From: DAIRVC01 sp036803025 | GTDB lineage: Bacteria; Chloroflexota; Anaerolineae; Anaerolineales; E44-bin32 | Direction: 5' to 3' | Length of the DNA: 8,115 nucleotides | Assembly (NCBI GenBank): GCA_036803025.1 | Contig: DAIRVC010000123.1 | Coordinates: 1-8,115, forward strand | Shown here: positions 1-5,689 of the stretch, piece by piece | How positions within the stretch are numbered: the stretch's first letter is position 1 | Layout of the letters: each line of letters starts with the position of its first letter | Notes under the pieces: model-generated | Database searches by the model: none | What the model saw: the letters and a program-made list of their open reading frames with translations, nothing else | What the model was told of the DNA's origin: nothing | Translations under genes and position numbers: made by a program

Positions 1-1
1 C

Positions 2-415
2 GTCCGTCGTGTCCGCGGGGTGGACTGGTACAACGATTCGATCGCCACCGCGCCAGAGCGGGCGATCGCCTCCATCCGCTCCTTCGACGAACCGCTGGTG
101 CTCTTAGCCGGCGGGCGTGACAAGGATCTGCCCTGGGAGTCGTTCGCCGAGCTGGTCACCCGCCGCGTCCGCACGCTGGTCCTGTTCGGTGAAGCGGCGC
201 CCAAGATCGCCCGGGCGATCGAGGCCGTCGGGAGCCGCAGTCCCGAATTCGAAATGCGGCTGTGCGCGGATCTCGAGTCGGCTGTCCAGGCCGCCGTGGC
301 TGCGGCGCGGCCGGGCGAGGTGGTCTTGCTGGCGCCCGGCGGCACGAGCTTCGATGCCTTCGCCGATTTCGCCGCCCGCGGCGAGCGCTTCCGCGATCTG
401 GTGCAGGGCCTATGA
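2..415 (+). CDS. murD: UDP-N-acetylmuramoyl-L-alanine--D-glutamate ligase, C-terminal part (5' end outside window)
   Basis: This is the last ~137 residues of MurD, the cytoplasmic ATP-dependent ligase that adds D-Glu to UDP-MurNAc-L-Ala. The reading frame is open to the left edge, so the GTG at 20 is an internal codon and not a start. What remains is the C-terminal Mur ligase domain. It shows WYNDSIAT (canonical NDSKATN), then VLLAGGRDKDLPW (the canonical GGxDKG region) and, near the end, APGGTSFDAF followed by RGERFRDLV (canonical SPACASFDxFxxFxxRGxxF). The Lys of NDSKAT is Ile here, and ACAS is GGTS. I recall similar variants in Chloroflexota MurD proteins, so this is more likely a lineage feature than decay. 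The stop codon overlaps the ftsW start in an ATGA, which implies translational coupling. The assignment is firm from motifs and neighbours. Confidence 0.95.
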   Translation, partial: VRRVRGVDWYNDSIATAPERAIASIRSFDEPLVLLAGGRDKDLPWESFAELVTRRVRTLVLFGEAAPKIARAIEAVGSRSPEFEMRLCADLESAVQAAVAAARPGEVVLLAPGGTSFDAFADFAARGERFRDLVQGL

Positions 416-1650
416 GCGAGTCGGTGCTCACCTCGCCCGGGAAGACGGTCGGCGCACAGCGCAACCGGCGCCCGTTCGGCTTGGACGCCTGGATCCTGAT
501 CCTGGTGGCGGTCATGGTCGGGTTCGGGATGGTGATGCTCTACTCGGCCAGTTGGGACGTCTCCTGGCGGCTGTATCTCGATCCGACCGCGCTCTTTCGC
601 CGCCAGCTGGTCAACCTGGTCATCGGCCTGTTCGCGCTGATCGCTGCTGCCTGGATCCCGCTCAGCTGGCTGCGCCGCGCGGCCTTGCCGGTCATCCTGC
701 TCTCGATCGCGGCGTTGATCGCGGTCTTGCTTCTCAGCACCGGCGATACGCCGCGGCGCGCGTTCCTGAGCGGCTCGGTCCAACCGTCGGAGCTGGCCAA
801 GCTGGCGCTCATCATCTACCTGGCGGTGTGGATGGAGTCGAAGGGGGAACGGCTGAGCGAGTGGGGCGAGGGCTTTGTCCCGCTGATCATGATCATCGGG
901 ATCGTCGGCGGCCTGATCCTGCTCCAGCCGGACCTGAGCGCGGTGCTCACCGCCGGCGCCGTGGCGTTGGCGATGTTCTACCTGGCCGGAGCGCCAGCCT
1001 CGCGCTACGTGCTCTTGATCGGCGGGAGCGGCGTGGTGGGCTACGTCCTGATCTGGCTCACCAACACCGGCCGGCAGCGTTGGCAGGACTACACGGCCGG
1101 TCTGGTCGACATCGAGCAGGCTTCTTATCACGTCCAGCAATCGTTGCAGGCCTTCTACTCCGGCGGGATCGTCGGTCGCGGACTTGGGGCGAGCCGGGCC
1201 AAGTTCGGTCTGTTGCCGGCGCCGCACACCGACAGCATCTTCGCCATCATCGGCGAGGAGCTGGGCTTGATCGGCGCGCTGGCGGTGTTGACCCTGTTCT
1301 GCCTGTTTCTGTGGCGCGGGTTCCGGATCGCGGCCGATTCGACCGAACGCCTGACGATGCTTCTGGCCGGCGGGGTGACCTTCTGGATCGGCGTGGAGGC
1401 GCTGGTCAACATGTCGGTTCTCCTGGGGCTGCTGCCGTTCGCCGGCAATGCCCTGCCGTTCTTCTCTTACGGCGGCTCGATCCTGGTCACCAGCCTGACC
1501 GCGGTCGGGCTGCTGTTGAACGTCTCGCGGCGCGCGCCGCTAGAGGTCGGTCAACCGGGACATGTGGCGACTATTGGTATCGGCTGGCGGCACGGGGGGA
1601 GGCGTGTATCCCGCCTTAGCCATCGTGCGCGCGCTCGGCGGACGCGCTGA
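412..1650 (+). CDS. ftsW: Septal peptidoglycan polymerase FtsW (SEDS family)
   Basis: FtsW is the SEDS-family glycosyltransferase that polymerises lipid II at the division septum together with its class B PBP partner. The 412-residue product starts at the ATG of an ATGA overlap with murD and has a ~25-residue cytoplasmic N terminus before the first membrane segment (about 26-45). Family signatures are QPSELAKL (125-132), QPDLSAVL (172-179), QQSLQAFYSGGIVGRGLG (242-259), LLPAPHTDSIFAIIGEELG (267-285) and LPFFSYGGS (348-356). Asp274 in HTD matches the Asp considered catalytic in SEDS proteins. The usual Glu of LPEAHTD is Ala. No convincing Shine-Dalgarno sequence precedes the start. The frame continues 89 bases into murG, adding a 29-residue Arg-rich cytoplasmic tail. 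RodA is the main alternative, but position between murD and murG favours FtsW. Confidence 0.95.
   Translation: MSESVLTSPGKTVGAQRNRRPFGLDAWILILVAVMVGFGMVMLYSASWDVSWRLYLDPTALFRRQLVNLVIGLFALIAAAWIPLSWLRRAALPVILLSIAALIAVLLLSTGDTPRRAFLSGSVQPSELAKLALIIYLAVWMESKGERLSEWGEGFVPLIMIIGIVGGLILLQPDLSAVLTAGAVALAMFYLAGAPASRYVLLIGGSGVVGYVLIWLTNTGRQRWQDYTAGLVDIEQASYHVQQSLQAFYSGGIVGRGLGASRAKFGLLPAPHTDSIFAIIGEELGLIGALAVLTLFCLFLWRGFRIAADSTERLTMLLAGGVTFWIGVEALVNMSVLLGLLPFAGNALPFFSYGGSILVTSLTAVGLLLNVSRRAPLEVGQPGHVATIGIGWRHGGRRVSRLSHRARARRTR
1562..1650 (+). other. 89-base ftsW/murG coding overlap
   Basis: The ftsW frame has no stop until TGA at 1648-1650, while murG starts at 1562 in another frame. The overlap encodes the MurG glycine-rich loop in one frame, and in the other an FtsW tail containing WRHGGRR and HRARARRTR. 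The FtsW signature region ends near residue 373, so the tail is an addition to the conserved protein. No alternative murG start can remove the overlap without deleting the glycine-rich loop. Confidence 0.85.
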
Positions 1651-2662
1651 TGTCCTCTGGGTGGGCGGCGAGGGCGGGATGGAGGCTTCCCTGGTGCAGC
1701 GGGCAGGCGTGAACTACACGTCTGTGCCGGCGGCGGGAGTCCACGGCGTCGGCTGGCGTGCCCTGCCGGGCAATCTGGCGCGCCTGGCACGCGGTGTTCG
1801 CGCGGCGCGTGCCATCGTGCGGAGCTTTCGGCCGCAGGCGGTGCTCTTCACCGGCGGCTTTGTCGGTGTACCGGTCGCGTTGGCCTCGACCGGCGTGCCC
1901 AAGCTGGCATACGTTCCCGACATCGAGCCGGCGCTGGCCCTGCAGGTCGTCGCCCGACTCTCGGACGTGGTGGCAGCCACGACCGAGGCCACCCAGGCCT
2001 TCCTGCCCAGGAAGCGAGTCGTGGTGACGGGCTATCCGACCCGGCCCGAATTGGTGCCGATGCCCAAGGATGTGGCCTGCGGCCGACTCGGCCTCAATCC
2101 CACGCGCCCCGTTCTCCTGGTCTCCGGCGGGAGCCGGGGGGCGCGATCGATCAACCGCGCTGTATGGGGCAGTCTCGACACACTCCTGGCCAGGACGCAG
2201 GTGATCCACATTACCGGTGAGTTGGATTGGCCGGAGGTCGAGGCGGTGCGGGTGCGCCTGCCGGCGCGCCTCGCCGCGGACTACCGCCCGTACGCTTACC
2301 TGCACGAGGAGATGGGCCCGGCGTTGGCCGCCGCCGATCTGGTCGTCTCACGCGCCGGGGCCTCGGTCCTGGGAGAGTATCCGCTCTTCGGATTGCCGGC
2401 GGTGCTCGTTCCGTATCCGCACGCCTGGCGCTACCAGAAAGACAATGCCAGCTACCTGGCCGAGCGCGGCGCGGCGCTCGTGGTGGACGACAGCGCGGTG
2501 GCCCAGGTTCTGGCCTCGACGGTGCTGGCGCTTTTGGACGATCGGCCGCGGCTAGCAACCATGGGCGAGGCGGCCCGCCGTCTGGCGCGGCCGCAGGCGG
2601 CCGCCGCCATCGCCGACGAGATCGAACGCCTGGTGCCAGGCCGGAGCGGCAGCGGTGATTAG
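1562..2662 (+). CDS. murG: MurG-type UDP-GlcNAc:lipid I N-acetylglucosaminyltransferase, variant acceptor site
   Basis: MurG (GT28 family, GT-B fold) transfers GlcNAc from UDP-GlcNAc to lipid I at the inner membrane face, making lipid II. The protein has 366 residues, a normal family length. The ATG at 1562 is fixed by the glycine-rich loop at residues 9-14, too close to the N terminus for a much later start. The donor half looks conventional: LVSGGSRGARSIN (186-198), SRAGASVLGEYPLFGLPA (263-280) with Glu272, and PHAWRYQKDNA (286-296) with Gln292 and Asn295. The acceptor half does not. GGTGGH reads GGTGGG, GGYV reads GGFV (99-102), and HEQN is replaced by YVPD (117-120). It is still the only plausible MurG here, at the normal place between ftsW and murC. 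The upstream AGAGGT (1542-1547) is too far for a good ribosome site, so initiation may rely on ftsW translation. Confidence 0.93.
   Translation: MWRLLVSAGGTGGGVYPALAIVRALGGRADVLWVGGEGGMEASLVQRAGVNYTSVPAAGVHGVGWRALPGNLARLARGVRAARAIVRSFRPQAVLFTGGFVGVPVALASTGVPKLAYVPDIEPALALQVVARLSDVVAATTEATQAFLPRKRVVVTGYPTRPELVPMPKDVACGRLGLNPTRPVLLVSGGSRGARSINRAVWGSLDTLLARTQVIHITGELDWPEVEAVRVRLPARLAADYRPYAYLHEEMGPALAAADLVVSRAGASVLGEYPLFGLPAVLVPYPHAWRYQKDNASYLAERGAALVVDDSAVAQVLASTVLALLDDRPRLATMGEAARRLARPQAAAAIADEIERLVPGRSGSGD
2643..2657 (+). promoter_or_regulatory. Ribosome binding site and GTG start of the CvpA-like gene
   Basis: GGAG at 2643-2646 lies 8 bases before GTG at 2655. This supports the GTG, which overlaps the last 8 bases of murG. 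The next in-frame ATG (codon 10) would remove about half of the first membrane segment. Confidence 0.5.
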
Positions 2663-3188
2663 CCTGGTCGTGCTGTTCTGGATGCTGGTCATCCTGTTCG
2701 CCATCATCGGCGCCATGCGCGGCTGGGCCAAGGAACTCCTGGTCACGAGCGCCATCGTTTTGGGATTGTTCTTGAACGCGATCCTGGAGACCTACATCGA
2801 GCCGTATCGCACGGCGCTCTTCCTGCAGCCGGGCGGGACGCAGTTCGCCATCCGCTCGGTGCTCCTCATCCTGCTGGCCTTCTTCGGCTATCAGACGCCG
2901 CACCTGCGCGCCCTGCAGCCCAAGCTGGCGCGCGAGCGCCTGGAGGAACTCCTGCTCGGGCTTCTGATGGGCGGGCTGAACGGGTACTTGCTCGTCGGTT
3001 CACTCTGGTTCTACCTGCACCAATCCGGGTACCCGACCAATCTGATCATCCCGCCGCAAGAAGGTACGGAGCTGGCGCTGCAGATCCAGGAGCTGGTGGA
3101 AGTGCTGCCGCCCAGTCTGCTGGCCATCCCGCAGGTGTATTTCGCCGTCGGCGTGGTCTTCGTCTTCATCATCGTCGTGTTCGTATGA
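2655..3188 (+). CDS. CvpA-family-like integral membrane protein
   Basis: The 177-residue product is strongly hydrophobic. Membrane segments appear at about 2-20, 28-47, 64-79, 97-120 and 161-177, joined by charged loops. The pattern IIGAMRGWAKELLVTSAIVLGLF (split here as GAMRGWAKELL at 19-29, then a hydrophobic run), and later GLLMGGLNGYLLVGSLWFY (102-120), resembles CvpA/colicin V production proteins, which open with a membrane helix, a G-x-x-RG-x-x-x-E turn and a second helix. CvpA proteins typically have about four helices; the fifth, C-terminal one here (ending VVFV) is extra or lineage-specific. The function of the family is poorly defined; links to envelope homeostasis and export have been reported. 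The gene sits between murG and murC, overlapping murG by 8 bases and murC by ATGA. That position suggests an envelope-assembly role, which is inference. The family call rests on pattern similarity only. Confidence 0.7.
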   Translation: MISLVVLFWMLVILFAIIGAMRGWAKELLVTSAIVLGLFLNAILETYIEPYRTALFLQPGGTQFAIRSVLLILLAFFGYQTPHLRALQPKLARERLEELLLGLLMGGLNGYLLVGSLWFYLHQSGYPTNLIIPPQEGTELALQIQELVEVLPPSLLAIPQVYFAVGVVFVFIIVVFV

Positions 3189-4546
3189 GTCGCAAGGTGC
3201 ATCTGGTGGGCATCGGTGGAACAGGTCTATCGGCAATCGCCCGGATCCTTGCGGAGCGAGGCGAGATTGTGAGCGGTTCGGATCAGGCCAGTTCGCCCTA
3301 CGCGGAGGCGCTGGCGGCGCTGGGTGTGCGCGTCGTCTATGGCCACCGCGCCGAGAACGTCGCCGGCGCCGAGCTGGTCATCGTCTCGTCGGCGGTCCCC
3401 GATTCCAACCCCGAGGTGGTCGCGGCGCGGCGGGCCGGCGCGCGCGTCGTTCGCCGCAATGAATACCTGGGCGAGCTGACCGCCGGCCAACAGACGGTGG
3501 CTGTAGCCGGGACGCACGGGAAGACGACCACGACCGGTTTGATCGCCTGGATCCTCGACCAGGCCGGCCGCTCGCCGACGTTCATCGCCGGCGGCACGCT
3601 GGAGGACTTCGGCACCAACGCCCGCCTCGGCCGGGGCGAGCATTTCGTGATCGAGGCGGACGAATACGACCGGGCGTTCCTGGCCCTGCGGCCCAGCCTG
3701 GCGGTCGTGACCAACGTCGAGCACGACCATCCCGACTGCTATCCGACGCCGCAGGACTTCCAGGCGGCCTTCCGGACCTTCGCCGGGCAGGTGGAAGGTA
3801 CGCTGATCGTATGTGCCGAAGACGCGGTCGCCTCCACGCTGCAGCCGGGCAGCGGGGAGGTGGTCCGCTACGGGTTCGGCCCGGGTCTGGATTGGCGGGC
3901 GGACGAACTGCGATACAACACGGCCGGCGGTTCCGACTTCCTGGTGGTCAAAGCCGGGGTCGATCAGGGTCTGGCGCGCAACCGCCTCCCCGGTGTCCAC
4001 AATGTCCTCAACAGCCTGGCGGCGCTGGCCGCGGTCGATCGACTGGGCGTGCGTTTCTCCGAGGCGCGCCAGGCGCTGACGGAATTTCATGGTGTCAGGC
4101 GGCGCTTCGAAGTGGTGGGCGAGGTAGCAGGAGTGACCGTGGTCGACGACTACGCCCATCACCCGACCGAGATCCGCGCCACGCTGGCAGCCGCCCGGCG
4201 TCGATTTCCCGGGGCCGAGATCTGGGCGGTCTTCCAGCCGCACACGTACTCTCGCAGCCGTGCCTTGCTGGAGGATTTCGCGCAGGCGTTCGTGGATGCC
4301 GACCACGTGCTGGTGACGGAGATCTTCGCCTCGCGCGAGGCTCCCGATCCGGACATTGACGGGGCCCGAGTGGCCCAGCGCATCCAGCATGCCGATGTTC
4401 GATTCGTCGAACGGTTGGCAGAAGCCGCGAGCGAGCTCGATCGGCGAGTGATCTCCCCGGCCGTGGTGGTGACCCTGAGCGCCGGGGACGGCAACGAGAT
4501 CGGCCGCATGCTGCTGCACGCGCGCACGACGCGCCAAGGAGGGTAG
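3185..4546 (+). CDS. murC: UDP-N-acetylmuramate--L-alanine ligase
   Basis: MurC is the cytoplasmic ATP-dependent ligase that adds L-Ala to UDP-MurNAc. The 453-residue length is typical. The N-terminal Rossmann-like domain opens with HLVGIGGTGLSAIA (6-19) and SGSD (30-33). The central ATPase domain has AGTHGKTTTT (108-117), IEADEYD (156-162) and TNVEHDHPD (176-184). The C-terminal domain has PGVHNVLNSLAA (269-280), DDYAHHPTEI (321-330) and QPHTYSR (351-357). The EADEYD motif is the odd point: MurC usually has EADESD, and EADEYD is what I know from the recycling ligase Mpl. The dcw position, the normal remaining motifs and the absence of a second candidate argue for MurC. The start is the ATG overlapping the stop of the CvpA-like gene; no Shine-Dalgarno sequence is visible, so translation is probably coupled. 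Confidence 0.94.
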   Translation: MSRKVHLVGIGGTGLSAIARILAERGEIVSGSDQASSPYAEALAALGVRVVYGHRAENVAGAELVIVSSAVPDSNPEVVAARRAGARVVRRNEYLGELTAGQQTVAVAGTHGKTTTTGLIAWILDQAGRSPTFIAGGTLEDFGTNARLGRGEHFVIEADEYDRAFLALRPSLAVVTNVEHDHPDCYPTPQDFQAAFRTFAGQVEGTLIVCAEDAVASTLQPGSGEVVRYGFGPGLDWRADELRYNTAGGSDFLVVKAGVDQGLARNRLPGVHNVLNSLAALAAVDRLGVRFSEARQALTEFHGVRRRFEVVGEVAGVTVVDDYAHHPTEIRATLAAARRRFPGAEIWAVFQPHTYSRSRALLEDFAQAFVDADHVLVTEIFASREAPDPDIDGARVAQRIQHADVRFVERLAEAASELDRRVISPAVVVTLSAGDGNEIGRMLLHARTTRQGG

Positions 4547-4553
4547 CGCGATG
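4536..4553 (+). promoter_or_regulatory. Strong ribosome binding site for the 60-residue protein
   Basis: AAGGAGGG at 4536-4543 lies 7 bases before ATG at 4551 and overlaps the end of murC. It is the best Shine-Dalgarno match among the gene starts in the window and strongly supports the small gene being translated from this ATG. Confidence 0.8.
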
Positions 4554-4733
4554 AAGGCCAAGAAGACGAACCGAAAAGTGTTCGAGGTCGACCGGCGCAT
4601 GGAACTGCGCTTGCGCCTGGCCGCCAAACGGGCGCAAGAGCCGATGCATGCCGCCGCGGGCGGCACGCTTGAGTACTTGCTCCCGGATGAAGACCTGCTC
4701 GGCAGGTTGATCGAGAAAGTCCGCCGATTGTGA
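4551..4733 (+). CDS. Small basic protein of unknown function between murC and murB
   Basis: I do not recognise this 60-residue protein. It starts 4 bases after murC with the strongest ribosome binding site in the window, and its TGA overlaps the murB GTG start. It is a real part of the operon and not a spurious frame: removing it would leave about 180 bases of non-coding DNA in an otherwise gap-free cluster. There is no membrane segment, signal peptide or cysteine. Residues 2-29 are rich in Lys and Arg with a likely amphipathic helix (MELRLRLAAKRAQE, 17-30). A short AAAGG linker (34-38) follows, then a second probable helix with alternating Leu and charged residues (EYLLPDEDLLGRLIEKVRRL, 41-60). 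A helical hairpin or a nucleic-acid- or protein-binding adaptor is possible. Function cannot be assigned from sequence. Confidence 0.8.
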   Translation: MKAKKTNRKVFEVDRRMELRLRLAAKRAQEPMHAAAGGTLEYLLPDEDLLGRLIEKVRRL

Positions 4734-5689
4734 ACGAGGGCGTTCTCCCGGCGGAGGCGACGGCGGCCGTCCGGGCCGCGTTCGCCGGCCGCCTGCAGGA
4801 GGGGGTCAGCCTTGCAGGACACACGTCGTCCCGCCTGGGCGGACCGGCCGATTTCCTGCTGGTAGTGCGCACGGCCGCCGAACTGGCCGAGGCGGCGCGC
4901 CAATTGTGGGCGGCGGGAGTCGCCTTCCGGGTGCTGGGGAGCGGATCGAACGTGCTGGTCGCGGACGAGGGCGTGCGTGAGGTGGTGATCTTGAATGAGG
5001 CGCGTGACATGCGCTTCGAAGCGGCCGAGACGACCGCCTGGGCAGAGTCGGGCGCCTCGCTGGGCGTGCTGGCGCGGCTGGCCGCCGAGCGCGGCTGGAG
5101 CGGCCTGGAGTGGGCGGCCACGGTCCCCGGGACCGTCGGCGGTGCGGTGGTCGGCAACGCCGGAGCGCATGGAGCGGACACGGCCGGGTGCCTGGCCTTG
5201 GCCGAGATCTTGCAACCCGAAGGAGAGATCGCAGCCTGGACTCCGGAGCGGCTGGGCTACGGCTACCGGGAAAGTTGGCTGAAACGCAACCCCGGCAAGG
5301 CCGTCGTCCTCTCGGCGACGTTCCAGCTGGACCCGGCCGACCTTCACGCGGTGAAGGCGCGCATGGCGGAGTATGCAGCCCATCGGCAGCAGACCCAGCC
5401 TGCGGGTGCGAGCATGGGCTCGATGTTCCGCAACCCTCCGGGGGATTTCGCCGGGCGGTTGATCGAGGCGGCCGGTCTCAAAGGCCTGCGGATGGGGATG
5501 GCAGAGATCAGCGAGAAGCACGCCAATTTCTTCATCAACTGCGGCGGAGCCAAGGCTGCCGACGTCTGGGGGCTGATCCAGGCGGCGCAGGCTCGCGTGC
5601 TCGAGCGATTCGGCGTCCAGCTAGACCTGGAAATCGAGCTCCTGGGCGATTGGATCCCCGGCCGGCACGCCGGCGGAGGCGTCCTGTGA
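4730..5689 (+). CDS. murB: UDP-N-acetylenolpyruvoylglucosamine reductase
   Basis: MurB is the FAD-dependent, NADPH-using reductase that turns UDP-GlcNAc-enolpyruvate into UDP-MurNAc, the step before MurC. The 319-residue product shows the FAD-domain motifs HTSSRLGGPADFLLV (31-45), VLGSGSNVLVADEGV (68-82) and GLEWAATVPGTVGGAVVGNAGA (split as 125-134 and 135-146). Catalytic candidates are Arg180 in YGYRES, Ser231 in GASMGSMFRNP (the proton donor), and Glu301 near the C terminus. SEKHANFFIN (261-270) and GGAKAADV (272-279) complete the family pattern. The start is GTG at 4730 within a GTGA overlap with the small upstream gene. The following residues up to about 27 are unremarkable, so the exact start is slightly less certain than the identity. 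The last ~13 residues, after the conserved LLG, contain the ribosome site of ddl. Confidence 0.96.
   Translation: MNEGVLPAEATAAVRAAFAGRLQEGVSLAGHTSSRLGGPADFLLVVRTAAELAEAARQLWAAGVAFRVLGSGSNVLVADEGVREVVILNEARDMRFEAAETTAWAESGASLGVLARLAAERGWSGLEWAATVPGTVGGAVVGNAGAHGADTAGCLALAEILQPEGEIAAWTPERLGYGYRESWLKRNPGKAVVLSATFQLDPADLHAVKARMAEYAAHRQQTQPAGASMGSMFRNPPGDFAGRLIEAAGLKGLRMGMAEISEKHANFFINCGGAKAADVWGLIQAAQARVLERFGVQLDLEIELLGDWIPGRHAGGGVL
5675..5688 (+). promoter_or_regulatory. Ribosome binding site and GTG start of ddl
   Basis: GGAGG at 5675-5679 lies 6 bases before GTG at 5686. The GTG overlaps the murB TGA (GTGA). A possible short hairpin (GCCGGC repeated at 5661-5666 and 5669-5674) abuts the site on its 5' side. 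Confidence 0.7.

Noticed and set aside
262..411. An upstream in-frame extension of ftsW by 50 codons
   Set aside because: The extension lies within murD and encodes a Gly/Arg-rich stretch unlike an FtsW N terminus; the ATG at 412 forms the usual ATGA overlap.
1586..1605. A G-rich run near the murG start as a possible frameshift or slippage site
   Set aside because: Both frames read through it sensibly: the MurG glycine loop is intact in its own frame, so no shift is needed to explain either product.
117..1619. A 500-codon + strand frame through murD and ftsW
   Set aside because: Its translation is low-complexity Arg/Pro/Ala/Gly with no membrane segments, and it is out of frame with two well-supported genes.
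3227..5521. A 764-codon open frame on the - strand across murC, the small gene and murB
   Set aside because: It is antisense to three genes with clear family motifs and has no recognisable domain. Long antisense open frames are expected in GC-rich genomes because of codon-position bias.
5110..5685. An upstream in-frame extension of ddl
   Set aside because: It overlaps the conserved part of murB and encodes low-complexity sequence; GTG at 5686 has a well-placed GGAGG and sits just before the conserved FGGRSGEHE region.
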